From contig SUTD01000001.1 in the NCBI GenBank assembly GCA_015063085.1, positions 124,001 through 188,000 of the forward strand: a DNA stretch of 64,000 bases, in the 5' to 3' direction. Positions 35,680 to 47,583 of the stretch are shown here, one piece after another. Position numbers and translations under genes: made by a program. The notes under the pieces were generated by a model. That model was not told the origin of the DNA. It was given only the letters and a program-made list of their open reading frames with translations, and made no database searches. How positions within the stretch are numbered: position 1 is the first letter of the stretch; each line of letters starts with the position of its first letter. Source of the DNA: Methanocorpusculum parvum (GTDB lineage: Archaea; Halobacteriota; Methanomicrobia; Methanomicrobiales; Methanocorpusculaceae).

Positions 35680-36792
35680 ATGAATGTCCTGTTTGTAGTA
35701 TGCGGAGAGGGACTTGGCCATGCGTCGCGTTCAGTGAAGCTGGCAAATTATATAAAAGAACAGGGGGTAAACTGTTCATTTGCGACATACGGCAAGGCAT
35801 ACTCATTTATTCAGGACAGGACGGACTGTCCCGTGTATGAACTATCACGCGAGGTGATGCTTGGGGGTACCGGCGGATATTTCAGCATTGGAAAGACGAT
35901 TGCCGGCATCCCGGTATCGCTGGTAAAGTCATTTCTGACCGCCTGGAAAATTTTGCGGCGGGAAGATATCGATGTTGTGGTTTGCGATACGATGTTTGCG
36001 GCAGGCGCTGCTGCAAAGATTTTGCAGATTCCGGTACTCTTTATGACCAATCAGAATTACTTCGGATCTCTTACCAATCCGAATGCCTGGTACTGGAAGA
36101 TTTTCGGGAAGGTTATCCGGACGTATCTTTCCTTTGTGCCGAAGAAGGTTCTGGTGCCGGATTTTGCGCCTCCAAATACCATATCCGAATACAACTTCAG
36201 ATTGACGGAGAAGAACCGGGAGCAGTATGTCTTCATCGGCCCGATTTTAGATCCGGCCATTCATGAAGTGACGCCGACACGGGAGACGGTCTTTGCAAGT
36301 TTCGGCGGCGAGTCGTTTAATATGCCGCTGTATTGGATGCTCAAGGAAATTTCGGAAATAAACCCCCGCGTTACTGTGCAGGTGTGCTCCCCGTCTGAAG
36401 GTCTGCCCGAGGAAGGAGCGAATTTCAAAATTGCCGGCTATGTGAAAAACACGTTCCCCTATATAGCACGGGCAAAGGCGGCAATTATTCACGGAGGGTT
36501 ATCCACGCTCCATGAAGCGGTGTATTTAGGAAAACCGGTTCTGTTAATCGTTGACCCGAATCACCCGGAGGAGGGAAACAACGGCAGGAAGGTCGAAGAG
36601 CTTGGCTGCGGAATAATGATTCGCAAGGATTCGGTGACAAAGGAATCGCTGCATGAGGCAATCTGTTCCTGTATGGAGATGGAGGCAGCAGATATGCGCG
36701 GACTGTATGAAAAAGAGGATGGAAGAGTGGGATTCAGCCGGGTTTTGGAAGAGGTTGTTTCTGCAAACAGCAGGCGAACACGCAAGCCGTAA
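35680..36792 (+). CDS. GT1/MurG-like glycosyltransferase
   Basis: A 370-aa GT-B-fold enzyme. The N-terminal block VVCGEGLGHASRSVKLANY and the C-terminal donor-sugar block AAIIHGGLSTLHEAVYLGKPVLLIVDP with PEEGNNGRKVEELGCG match the UDP-glycosyltransferase/MGT style (COG1819). It probably decorates a lipid or surface glycan. Divergent from the flippase-like gene with 82 bases between. Ends in a basic tail RRTRKP. Confidence 0.83.
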   Translation: MNVLFVVCGEGLGHASRSVKLANYIKEQGVNCSFATYGKAYSFIQDRTDCPVYELSREVMLGGTGGYFSIGKTIAGIPVSLVKSFLTAWKILRREDIDVVVCDTMFAAGAAAKILQIPVLFMTNQNYFGSLTNPNAWYWKIFGKVIRTYLSFVPKKVLVPDFAPPNTISEYNFRLTEKNREQYVFIGPILDPAIHEVTPTRETVFASFGGESFNMPLYWMLKEISEINPRVTVQVCSPSEGLPEEGANFKIAGYVKNTFPYIARAKAAIIHGGLSTLHEAVYLGKPVLLIVDPNHPEEGNNGRKVEELGCGIMIRKDSVTKESLHEAICSCMEMEAADMRGLYEKEDGRVGFSRVLEEVVSANSRRTRKP

Positions 36793-36837
36793 AAGGCATG
36801 CAGAAAGACGGGCAAAAGAGGGTAAGTATTTGAGACA

Positions 36838-36860
36838 TGCATCCGTTTTTCGCGGATGCA
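36838..36860. terminator. Hairpin between convergent genes
   Basis: GCATCCG (36839-36845) and CGGATGC (36853-36859) form a 7-bp stem with a T-rich loop, between the stops of the glycosyltransferase (36792) and the binding protein (36876). It could serve both directions; a T-run follows on the plus side at about 36870. Confidence 0.5.
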
Positions 36861-36875
36861 GACCCAGGTTTTTCC

Positions 36876-38222
36876 TTACTCTTTCCTGGTGAACAGGAAA
36901 GCTGCTGCCAGTCCGAAGAGGACAGCGGCTCCAAATCCGGGAGTTTGTACTGACGTCTGGCTGTCGTCATACTCGCCGAAGATTTCCGGATGAGTAATCA
37001 TTACCAGCGTTTCCAATGCTTCAACAACTCTTGGTCCTCCGCGGTCGAAGATGTCTGCATCCATGACATAGACATCATGATTTTTGACTGCGGTGATGTC
37101 GGCAAGACGCGGGTCTTTGAAGAATGCCTGTTTTAACGTGTTTTCTCCAGGGGAACCCATGTCTGCTCCCGGATCAGTTAAGATGATGTCCGGGGATGCG
37201 GTAATCAGTTTTTCGATGGTAACCGTTCCCCATCCTTCCACATCAGAGAAGGCATTGACGCTGCCGGCAAGTGTCATGAGTTCGTCCTGGAAGGTTTTTG
37301 AACCGGATACCCAGTACGGGTCAACACTCATGGCGTGCATGATTGTCGGGACAGTTTCAACCCCTTCGAGTTTGTCGGTGATTTCTTTGATGCCGGATTT
37401 GATTTCCGCGGTTAATGCGTCCGCTTCGGTGTCTGCTCCAAGGGTTTTTCCAACAATGCCGATTGCGTTGTAGATTCCGTCAATGCTTTCCGGGTTGATT
37501 AAGATGACGGTGTATCCGAGGGTTTTTAAGTGTTCGATGTTGTCGTATCCGTTGTTCTGGTTTGCGTAGATGATGTCCGGATTTAAGGCGACGATTTTTT
37601 CGATGTTGATGGTTGAGTAGCCGCCGATTTTGGTGACGGATTTGGATTCCTCCGGGTAGTTGCAGTAGTCGGTGTTGCCGATTACGCTGTTTCCAAAGCC
37701 GAGTGCGAAGAGGATTTCGGTGTTGGTCGGTGCAAGGGAGACGATGGTCTCCGGTTTTTCGGTGACGGTAACTGTGAATCCGCCGTCATCAACGATGGTG
37801 ACCGGGAAGGCGGATTTTTCTGTGATGATGTCTGCAACGGTAATCTTTGCGGTGTACTTGGTTTCAATCGGTTTCCAGTCTTTGTCGAACAGCCGGTATT
37901 CGAGTGTGATGACAGCTCCTTTGACAACCGGGTCTGCAACGCTGTAGACTTTGGTGTCTGCATTGTTTTCATAGTACGTCATCCAGAATTCGATTTCGGT
38001 GTTTTCGATTCCGTTGATGTCAGCAATGGTTCCCCATGGTGAAATGGAGTAGGTAAATCCATTGGCTTTTGCGACTGCTTTGTAAACGTCTTCGACTGTG
38101 GCTGTTCCGTCTTCGGTAATGACGGTGACTGAGCCTTCATAGATGGATTCTGCGGCCGATGCAGCTCCTGCTAAGAAGAGCAGGGCGATTAATGCTGCTG
38201 TGATGATGTGTTTGAATTTCAT
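36876..38222 (-). CDS. BtuF/FecB-type substrate-binding protein with a PGF-CTERM tail
   Basis: A 448-aa exported protein. Signal peptide at residues 1-23 (ALIALLFLAGAASAAE); a first domain at about 25-130 that resembles DUF4430-like beta-grasp cobalamin-binding modules; then a corrinoid/iron-chelate binding domain (PETIVSLAPTNTEILFALGFGNSVIGNTDYCNYPEE, IVALNPDIIYANQ, DRGGPRVVEALETL). It ends QTPGFGAAVLFGLAAAFLFTRKE, a PGF-CTERM sorting signal for archaeosortase and lipid anchoring. It is probably the missing binding protein of the btuCD operon at 5-7 kb, yet it overlaps the last pilin gene by 4 bases. Confidence 0.85.
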   Translation of the reverse strand: MKFKHIITAALIALLFLAGAASAAESIYEGSVTVITEDGTATVEDVYKAVAKANGFTYSISPWGTIADINGIENTEIEFWMTYYENNADTKVYSVADPVVKGAVITLEYRLFDKDWKPIETKYTAKITVADIITEKSAFPVTIVDDGGFTVTVTEKPETIVSLAPTNTEILFALGFGNSVIGNTDYCNYPEESKSVTKIGGYSTINIEKIVALNPDIIYANQNNGYDNIEHLKTLGYTVILINPESIDGIYNAIGIVGKTLGADTEADALTAEIKSGIKEITDKLEGVETVPTIMHAMSVDPYWVSGSKTFQDELMTLAGSVNAFSDVEGWGTVTIEKLITASPDIILTDPGADMGSPGENTLKQAFFKDPRLADITAVKNHDVYVMDADIFDRGGPRVVEALETLVMITHPEIFGEYDDSQTSVQTPGFGAAVLFGLAAAFLFTRKE

Positions 38223-38644
38223 ACTTTAATTTCTCCTGAGCTAAATGGTCTGTCGGTTTTGTCGTAGAACCGATAGGTCAGATGGTCTCCTGTCGATACG
38301 AAGTCATCGAAGTCGAGTGTGAACCGGTCTCCGAGGAAGATGGTGTTTGTCCCGGATACGAGAGGTATCATCTCAGTTCCTGCAAAGGATGCTGTTTTTG
38401 TGCTGTCTTCTCTAACTCCAAGGACTACTCTGATGTCTGATAAGGCGAATGGTTCTCCGGAGATGAGTTCAAAGATGACCTCACCTCCGGACACGCCAAC
38501 AGCCGTTATCTCTGCTTTAAGGGGCGTTTCTGTGTCGCCAACGGCACTGGCTGCAACGAGGGCAACTACTGCTGCCAGGACGACTGTTATTGTAAGCAGT
38601 ATCATGACGCCTACAACTTCGGATACTGCGTCTTCGTTTTTCAT
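38219..38644 (-). CDS. Archaeal type IV pilin-like protein
   Basis: A 141-aa protein with a class III signal: MKNEDAVSEVVGVMILL followed by a hydrophobic helix (LTITVVLAAVVALVAASAVG). Prepilin peptidase would cut before the helix. The mature part is short and beta-rich by eye. Last of four pilins in the secretion operon, linked by 4-base overlaps to both neighbours. Confidence 0.85.
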   Translation of the reverse strand: MKNEDAVSEVVGVMILLTITVVLAAVVALVAASAVGDTETPLKAEITAVGVSGGEVIFELISGEPFALSDIRVVLGVREDSTKTASFAGTEMIPLVSGTNTIFLGDRFTLDFDDFVSTGDHLTYRFYDKTDRPFSSGEIKV

Positions 38645-39111
38645 GCTGCCTCCAGAAGGATTGCTGCCTGATAGATGACGTTGGATGACGGCAGGTGATA
38701 GATGCCGATTTCAACCGGGGTGGAGAGGGAAGCGGCAGAATTTACATCACTGATGCCAAGCAGGCTTTTGGTTTTGTCTGCGGTAAGCAGGATGCTTTCT
38801 CCGGCATTCCATGCGGTGTCATCTCCGATGATGTCTTTGATGATGAGCTGTTCTCCGCTTGAAGAGGCGGAGGCTACATAGGCAGTCACTTTGATGTCTT
38901 TCGGGTTTAGGGCATCTCCGCCGTTGTGCGATAAGCGAAGGACGGTGTCACTGCCGTTTTTGACAAACTCAGACGAGAGGTCAACCGATGGGGTTGCGGG
39001 TTTGTCATCTGCCATTCCTCCTGCAAAAGCCATGAGAACGGCTGCGATGATAATCGTAATTGAAAGCATCAGCATGACGCCGATGACGGGAGATACTGCA
39101 TCGTCTTTCAT
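38641..39111 (-). CDS. Archaeal type IV pilin-like protein
   Basis: A 156-aa pilin with the canonical start MKDDAVSPVIGVMLMLSITIIIAAVLMAF. The mature domain contains ATPSVDLSSEFVKNGSDTVLRLSHNGGDAL, the G-G-D pattern seen in archaeal DUF1628-type pilins. It overlaps the pilin genes on each side by 4 bases. Confidence 0.88.
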   Translation of the reverse strand: MKDDAVSPVIGVMLMLSITIIIAAVLMAFAGGMADDKPATPSVDLSSEFVKNGSDTVLRLSHNGGDALNPKDIKVTAYVASASSSGEQLIIKDIIGDDTAWNAGESILLTADKTKSLLGISDVNSAASLSTPVEIGIYHLPSSNVIYQAAILLEAA

Positions 39112-39848
39112 TCTACACTCACCTCGATGTTGAGCAGGCGGGCGTTGGTGTATGTTCTGGTTGTATCATCAAGATTCACGGTCATTGTACCAGATATTAT
39201 ATCACCAAGCGTTGCATTCAGTCTGAGTTTTACCGCAGAAGTTCCAGTGATTTCCGACTTTTTCTCAACAACACTGAAGTTTGGAATGATTACATTTTCT
39301 GTTGGTGATTCAGGATACCATTTTGCCAGAATTTCTTTTTCTCTATCCTCACCGTCTTCAACATCATAAAGTGTCAGCATGGCAGGGGTTTTCTTTTCGT
39401 CTTTGGTAATCCAGACAACACCGTTTTTGTATAAATAGCCCTGCTTTTCCCACGCGGTAAAGGACGGTGTATAACGGACTTCGATGCCGTTTAGCACAGT
39501 TTCCGCACCTTCATCTATCTGATACTTTCCTATCTCTTTTGTCTCTATCTCAATCGTCCCGCTCGATTTTGTCGGCGACAGCGGCACATCCCCGCCGCCA
39601 AGCTCTAAAACCTCCGTGTAGACAGCAGGCTTTCCAAGGGCTATTACATTGTCGATGTCAGATGCAAATCTCTCAAAGGCAAGCTTCACCTCTCCGCTGT
39701 GCGTGATTTCGTCCTGCTGCTTCAGTCCCGGGACATATGTTGCCGTATAGACAGCAAGGCAGGTTGCAAGAATTGCTAAGATGAGCATTAATGCGATTAC
39801 CGGAGAGACTGCATCATCCTTTTTACTCAGGTCTTTTTTCCCGTTCAT
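39108..39848 (-). CDS. Archaeal pilin-like protein, large
   Basis: A 246-aa protein with a longer leader, KKDLSKKDDAVSPVIALMLILAILATCLAVYTATYVPG. The mature domain is large for a pilin and includes LGGGDVPLSPTKSSGTIEIE, a pattern shared with archaeal DUF7289-like pilins. It may be a minor or tip pilin. Overlaps at both ends. Confidence 0.8.
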   Translation of the reverse strand: MNGKKDLSKKDDAVSPVIALMLILAILATCLAVYTATYVPGLKQQDEITHSGEVKLAFERFASDIDNVIALGKPAVYTEVLELGGGDVPLSPTKSSGTIEIETKEIGKYQIDEGAETVLNGIEVRYTPSFTAWEKQGYLYKNGVVWITKDEKKTPAMLTLYDVEDGEDREKEILAKWYPESPTENVIIPNFSVVEKKSEITGTSAVKLRLNATLGDIISGTMTVNLDDTTRTYTNARLLNIEVSVE

Positions 39849-40300
39849 GGTTTCAGCACTCCGTCAAAAGCATACAGCACACTGTCCGAAGATGTCAGAC
39901 GGATGCTGACTTCGCCTGTTGGAATTGGATCAGGCAGTTTTACGGTATAGCATCCGCCAAGGTCGAAAACAGCCTTTGGCTGTCCTTCCCAATCTACAAG
40001 GGGTTTTGTCTCAATCGGTTGAAGAATGTCTTTTGTACTGTCTTTAGTCATCGTCACCGTCAAATCATCTCCTGCAATCCAGTCTCCTCCCTTATGCCAG
40101 AAGGAAAGCGTGTTATCATCGTTCACCGACATCGACACATCCGCAACCGACTGCCTATCGCCCGGAAGCAGGTCAAAAGCGGACGCTGCAAACAGCGACA
40201 CCAAAATGATGACCAGAGCCATCAGCAAAATCTCGCCGACGACAGACGTTGCCGCATCGTCCCGCTTGTTTACATCATATTTCCTGTTTATTTCGTTCAT
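39845..40300 (-). CDS. Archaeal pilin-like protein
   Basis: A 151-aa protein starting NEINRKYDVNKRDDAATSVVGEILLMALVIILVSLF; the SPV box is replaced by TSV. The mature part includes SFWHKGGDWIAGDDLTV, the HxGGD feature of DUF1628 pilins. It directly follows the TadC-like membrane gene, being the first of four clustered pilins. Confidence 0.8.
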   Translation of the reverse strand: MNEINRKYDVNKRDDAATSVVGEILLMALVIILVSLFAASAFDLLPGDRQSVADVSMSVNDDNTLSFWHKGGDWIAGDDLTVTMTKDSTKDILQPIETKPLVDWEGQPKAVFDLGGCYTVKLPDPIPTGEVSIRLTSSDSVLYAFDGVLKP

Positions 40301-40302
40301 GG

Positions 40303-42104
40303 TTAGATTAAGAAAGTAAAGGTCACAATCACTGCCGCAAGCATAATGATTGAGTGTTTCAGACCGCAGAGAATACTGTTTCCGGAAAGCTGTCCTGCCA
40401 TGATCCCGGAAAAGCCTCCAAGAATCATGCCGATATGATACATATCCCCTTTGTTCTGTGAAAGGTCAAACGTCACACCCATTCCTTCAAAACTTGCAAT
40501 GAATGCCACATTCATCTGATACGCACAGAAAAGATAGATACCAAACGACAGGTAAATGATTGCAAGATACACAAATGACGTGTTGAACCGCTTGCTTTTC
40601 ATCTTGAGATAATGCTCTAAATCAGCGATTGCAATCGTTAAGATTTCACGGATGTAGTCTGTTACTTCGCTGGCTTTTACCAGAAGCGAGATGGCACGCT
40701 TAACGCTGACCAGACCGATTCTCTCCTCCATGCGGACGAGTGCATTTGAGAGATGTGCCCCGTGTTCTAACTCGCGTGCGACAACTCTGACCTCGGACGA
40801 AAGGATTCCGGTTTTAGAGCTGGAAATCATCGCAATCGAGCTCTGCAGTGTCATACCGATATCTCGCATGTCCGCAATTTCGCGTAAGAACTCCGGCATC
40901 TGCTTTTCGACATTGTTTACATAGTGTCTGCGGATTTCATAGGCTGCCGTCAAAGGAATCATGGCAGCAATTATGAGAATGCAGACGAATGCTTCTAAGG
41001 TGTACTCCGGAAAAATACTCTCTATCGTGCCGTTTAACCAGAAGATGGTAACAATCAGTCCGAAGATACCGCTGAATACCGCAGGCACTGTGTAGTCCGA
41101 GATGAAGAATTTAATCGGATGCCGGATGATGTTTAAGAGACGGAGAATCTTCTTTCTGGCATTGACCTGCTTTAAGAACTCGGCATCCGGGCTTGTCTCT
41201 GTGTTTTCCGCAAGCAGGTCAGAGCCGAACTCGTTGTCGCGAATCTCACGTCTGGAGATGCCGAGGTTGTCCGGGGGAAGCAGGATATACAGGATTGCAA
41301 TAAGGGCGATTGCACCAAGAGGGAGGCCGATGTATAAGAGCGGCATCATGTTTCCGATGCTGTTGGAACCGGACAGGTTTTGTGCTACCAGCATGATGAT
41401 AATTGCAATCGGACCTGCAACGAAAGCCGTTACGTAAATCTCGGCAATCATTTCCATGAACTGCAGAAGGGAATCCATCTGCTGACGTGCAAGTTCACGG
41501 TAGCTTTCGGATTTGGCGTTGAAGAAGTTGGTTAAGTTTCCTCCGCTTTTGTAAACCAGGGCAAGATCGTTTAAGAGTTCGCGGAAGTTTTCGGACGGCG
41601 TTACTTTGATGGTGTTCTCGATTGCAGTCAGTAAATCTTCACCGAAGAGTTCGACGTCTCGGACAATGAGACCGCACTCCTTTGAGACCTCGCCGTAGAG
41701 GTCTGCTGCGTCATACACATTTCTAAAGATTGTGTAGAGGGTAACCGTAGACGAGAGTGCCTGCATGTAGGTGATTGCATACGGCAGATCCTGTTCGATT
41801 TTGTTCTTTCTGCCGGAGGCTTCCAAGGCCGGGTAGTAGTAGAAGCAGAGAAACATTCCAACAGGGACGAGGACAACGGCCGCACAGATAATCAGCCATA
41901 AGGTCAGTTCCGGGATGAAGTGAAAGGAGACATCAAAGACAGCGATGCACAGCCCGATTAAGACGATGAGAAGACCTGATAAGACGGATACCAGGATGGT
42001 TATCATCATGTAGACGTCGACTGGTATCGTCATGTGGGCTGAGCGGATGCTCTGCTCGAGTTTTTCGTTGAAGAAGATTTTGTCGAGGAATGTTTCCGGA
42101 TGTC

Positions 42105-42108
<4 letters not shown>
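40303..42108 (-). CDS. Type II/IV secretion system membrane platform protein (TadC/ArlJ-like)
   Basis: A 601-aa polytopic protein with duplicated T2SF domains. The N-terminal half has transmembrane helices near 35-60 and 70-95, then the domain DLPYAITYMQALSSTVTLYTIFRNVYD; the second half repeats it as EMPEFLREIADMRDIGMTLQSSIAMISSSKTG. It is the inner-membrane platform on which the ATPase polymerises pilins. Overlaps the ATPase stop by 4 bases. Confidence 0.9.
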
Positions 42109-43837
<1,729 letters not shown>

Positions 43838-43838
<1 letters not shown>

Positions 43839-45418
43839 CAGATGCCTCCCTTGTAGGTTACTTCGTCTAAGTCATGGGAACACTGAACGGTGATTTCGAC
43901 TTCTGCATTTCTGACGTAGAGACCGACAGCATATTTGCCCGGCGGGTAGACCGGGGATGTCTGGATGCTGTCTGCGGCATTTGTGCCCTGCCAGCCGAAG
44001 GTGTCTAAGAGGACAGGCTCTTTTCCGGAGATGTCATAGACAGCGATTTCGACTGCTGAGTACGGGGTGAGACCTGTTACATCGACGATAATCGGATCTT
44101 CCTCGGGTTCTCCGAGAGTTGCACCTGGAAGTAATGGCGGAAAAGATGGGGATCCTTCTTCCTCTTCGTCTTCATCTACGCTTGGTGTACCAAGGGTTTC
44201 TTTTCCGACAAGTCCGTCAACGGTCGGCTTTACCGTGTAGGAAAGCCGCCAGAGAGAGCCCGGGAGAATTCCGTCTTCGGATGCTTTTGCGGTCGGGGTT
44301 GGTTTGACGTTTAAGGTGTGCTCATAGAACTTCCATGAGGCAGAGGATTTCCATGAGATTTTGGTGTCATACCATTTTCCGGCATAGAACTCAGACATCT
44401 CTTTCTTCCAGGTGTTCCATGTGGTGTCTGGTTCATAGGTGATTTCGGGGATGTGGAAGAGTTCTGCAAGCGGCAGGCTGTCGTCTGCTTTTTCTGCGAA
44501 GGCTTTTCCTTTCCAGAAGTTTGGAGCGGTGATGATGTCCGGTTCGTCTACGAAGTAGGCGACACTCGGGAAGCCGAGTTTTGCTGTGTCTGCAACCCAG
44601 ATGACTTCGAGAGTTTTGTTGACAGAGTTTTTGGATACTGTATAGACCGGTCCGTTTTTGCTGCTGTCTCCGGGGATACCGACGGCTGCCGCGGACGGCA
44701 CATACGTTCCGCCGAAGTTGTTTGCCGGATAGCTGAGGACGGCAGCAGAGTATCCCATTTTGTCGATGACGGCTGCTGCTAAGATTGAGAGGTCTTTTGA
44801 GTCTCCGGTCTGTTCTGCTAATGTGACTGTTGGTGTTCTCGAGTATGATGCAGCATGTCCCGAGGTTTTGTCTGCCGCGTAGCTGATTGATGTTGTAAAT
44901 GCGGCAACGAAGTCCATCATCTCTCTATCAGAGAGCCCTTTTTGTTTTGCGAGGTTTCGAAGATTGGAGGCAAGAATGCTGACTGTTCCTTCTTCATCGT
45001 CTATGATGTAGCCCGCCAAATCATAGCCGCCAAGCGGGTTGTTGGAGTTTATGTAGGCTTTTTTGGATATGAACAGTTCGGTCTGGAATTTTTCCCCGTT
45101 GTATGTCCATGAGTAGACTTTCTGTCCCCACGGGCCTTCTTCCTCTTCGGTTCCGGGTTCATCCGGGGCAAGTCCCGGGATTACGGCTCCAAGGAGACCG
45201 GGAATAAACCCCGGGGCGAACTGCTGAGATAAGAGGACACCAACCATTATGAGGATGAGTACAACTACGATTCCGACAATTACTGCGAGGATGGTAACCA
45301 TGCGTCTGGTGCTTTTCTGTTCCAGCTTTCCTTTCGGCAGGTTTCCTCCATCATGCGGGGTATTGTCCGGTGTTTCCTCAGATTTTTTCCCCTTCCAGTT
45401 CGGGCGAATGGATACCAT
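43838..45418 (-). CDS. Membrane-anchored transglutaminase-fold protein, catalytic residues lost
   Basis: A 526-aa protein: cytoplasmic basic stretch, one transmembrane helix (about 40-62), then a domain homologous to the transglutaminase-like protein at 50296-51021 (both share YSWTY-x-G near the start and KxGYxxxVxxxP later). Where that paralogue has GDCED and PGHAAVG, this one reads GDSKD and PSAAAVG, so the catalytic Cys and His are absent. C-terminal Ig-like region (about 400-520). It likely plays a structural or binding role outside the membrane in the pilus operon. Confidence 0.75.
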
Positions 45419-47515
45419 TTACTCCCTCCGAAGGATAAATGCTAATCCTAATGCAAGCGGGGCAAGGATGAATCCCGGAGATTTGGGGGCAACCGGCTCG
45501 GTCGGGTCTTCGTATCTGTCGATTGGCGGCAGCGGGTCGAGTGTCTCGTGCGGTTCTGCGGTTGGATCGGAAGGGACGTTGAGTGTGGAACTGTCTTCCA
45601 CGGTTCCTTCTCCGCCTACGGTGAAGGTGATGGATTCTGCAAATCCGGTGTCGATGTTGGTAACGGTTGCCTGATATGTTCCGGCAAACCAGGTTGCGGT
45701 GTCGATTTCGGCGAACTCAAAGGTTCTTTCTCCTTCGTACGGGATGATGTTTTCCGGAACTACGCGGTCGACAATCTGGAGCTGCATTGCGGTGTTTTCT
45801 TCGGGGATGTCGAAGTTGAGCCGGTCAATTCTGAGGGACAGATGGTCTTCCACTTCGGTTCCATCTACTGCCATTCCATCTCCTGCGTAATTGGTGGTCC
45901 CTTTGATTTTGAGTTTGTCACCGATTTCGAGGTTAGCAACCTGATCAATGGTAATCTTCGGGGCTTGGATGTTGATTGAGGAGATTGCGTAGTAATCGTC
46001 ACAGAGAGGATTGTCGATGAGTTGTTTAAGGACTTCAGCACAGTTATCACTTGGTCTACCGGAGAGGGATGAGGATTCGCCGAAACAGGTGTTGAGTGAG
46101 GTGAAATCAGTGTTTTCATAGTCCGGCCAGACATCAAATTGACCGTTCTTTCCCGGGTGCTGATAGACAAGATAGTAGTTTCCAGCGGCCATATCTCTGG
46201 AGAAGTACCGATCATAGACAAAACCCCAGACTCCCTGCGGGGCGTCTTCTCCAATTTTCTGGTCTTTGGTGTAAACGGAGAAACCTTCCTCGATTCCTGT
46301 TTTCAGGAAATTTTGTCCGATGATGTACCAGCGGACTTCCTTTGGACTGCCGCGGGCTGACCAGTAGGAGTACAGAATGTCTCCCTGTGCGAAGGTTCCG
46401 CCGTTTTCTTCAGCGAATTTGACGTGGATACTTCTGTCACTTAAGTAGAGTTCAGTACTTCCCGGGGTGATACCTGTATCTAAGGCAGTAAGATGTCCTT
46501 TCGGCTGGGTTACCACATAGATGGTGTAAGTTCCCGGTTCAAACTCTCCGGTGTTTTCCCAGAGATATTCCCACTCTCCAGTTTCCTGGTTAAAATCCCT
46601 TGGTTTGACCTGAGTAAATGTCTCCACATCTTCGTCAACGACTGCTTCTTTGTCATCAAGGCTTACACCGTTTGCGTTTAAATTGCGTCCGGTGATATAG
46701 AGGTAGACTGCTTCAATTTTCGGATCGGCATATTTGATGTTTTCAATAGTTCCTTCGAGTTTCAGTTTATCTCCACTTGCAAAATATCCGGCTTTTGCAT
46801 CATCCGAAAGCTCTACTGTGATCTTTACCTTCTGCCTTTTCGCATTGACAGAAATAGAAATATGCCTGCTTTCACGTTTTTCATCATCATCTGGAATAAA
46901 TGATTTGGTACAATCTGCGGTAATATCATAAATCGCGGCTTCAGTTGGCGTGAATGTAATATCTACATATGGTTTCCGCTTATCACGAGGCATAGTTATC
47001 TCATCCTCATCCTCGTAATAAAGCAGTTCTCCATTGACATAAACTTTGTATGATTCTCCAGGATTTCCTGTCAGACGGATGGTCATTTCAGTATTAACCA
47101 GTGGTTCGCCCCGAGTAGCTAAAGAGAAAGAAGAATCTGCAGGTAAGACAAAACAAGAGGCAGGAGGATGTATAAATGTGTATCCTGCTGTTTGAGTATA
47201 ATTTCCCGCGAAATATTCGACACCATTGACATCACTTTGTACCGCCGGATCATCCTTTTTGAAAGACACTAAGTTGTTCTCAATATCAATCATACATCTA
47301 ATGTTTGGTGCGTTATTATCATTCGCTTGAGCTATGTATGTAGCACCAAGAGCTGAAAAGGAACTAAAGTCTAAATTTTCTTCACCAATCCGAACATAAT
47401 ACCCTTTTTGAATCTCTGCTCCGTCTGCGGCACCTGCGGCTGATACGGCCGGAGAGACAATTCCTGCCGCGAAAAGTGCGGCGATTACGAGTAATACAAA
47501 TGTTGTTTTACGCAT
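45419..47515 (-). CDS. S-layer-type surface glycoprotein with PGF-CTERM
   Basis: A 698-aa exported protein. Signal peptide 1-26 (FVLLVIAALFAAGIVSPAVSA), a long all-beta body with repeated DUF3821-like domains (IGEENLDFSSFSALG at the N terminus; LSDRSIHVKFAEENGGTFAQGD in the centre), a threonine/proline-rich stalk and a final PKSPGFILAPLALGLAFILRRE, a PGF-CTERM archaeosortase signal. Several NxS/T sites could be glycosylated. It heads the secretion operon. The 5' half (46.7-47.5 kb) is visibly richer in A/T at third positions than the 3' end. Confidence 0.85.
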   Translation of the reverse strand: MRKTTFVLLVIAALFAAGIVSPAVSAAGAADGAEIQKGYYVRIGEENLDFSSFSALGATYIAQANDNNAPNIRCMIDIENNLVSFKKDDPAVQSDVNGVEYFAGNYTQTAGYTFIHPPASCFVLPADSSFSLATRGEPLVNTEMTIRLTGNPGESYKVYVNGELLYYEDEDEITMPRDKRKPYVDITFTPTEAAIYDITADCTKSFIPDDDEKRESRHISISVNAKRQKVKITVELSDDAKAGYFASGDKLKLEGTIENIKYADPKIEAVYLYITGRNLNANGVSLDDKEAVVDEDVETFTQVKPRDFNQETGEWEYLWENTGEFEPGTYTIYVVTQPKGHLTALDTGITPGSTELYLSDRSIHVKFAEENGGTFAQGDILYSYWSARGSPKEVRWYIIGQNFLKTGIEEGFSVYTKDQKIGEDAPQGVWGFVYDRYFSRDMAAGNYYLVYQHPGKNGQFDVWPDYENTDFTSLNTCFGESSSLSGRPSDNCAEVLKQLIDNPLCDDYYAISSINIQAPKITIDQVANLEIGDKLKIKGTTNYAGDGMAVDGTEVEDHLSLRIDRLNFDIPEENTAMQLQIVDRVVPENIIPYEGERTFEFAEIDTATWFAGTYQATVTNIDTGFAESITFTVGGEGTVEDSSTLNVPSDPTAEPHETLDPLPPIDRYEDPTEPVAPKSPGFILAPLALGLAFILRRE

Positions 47516-47550
47516 GATGATATATTTCCTAATCTAAACTGACTTCTAAG

Positions 47551-47580
47551 AAAAAAAATGGTGATGACACCATTTTTCTA
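47551..47580 (-). terminator. Intrinsic-type terminator after the two-pilin operon
   Basis: On the minus strand a perfect 10-bp stem (AAAAATGGTG at 47554-47563 with CACCATTTTT at 47568-47577, loop ATGA) is followed by a run of eight T residues. It lies 4-33 bases after the stop of the pilin gene at 47584, and before the S-layer-type gene start at 47515. Confidence 0.75.
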
Positions 47581-47583
47581 AAT

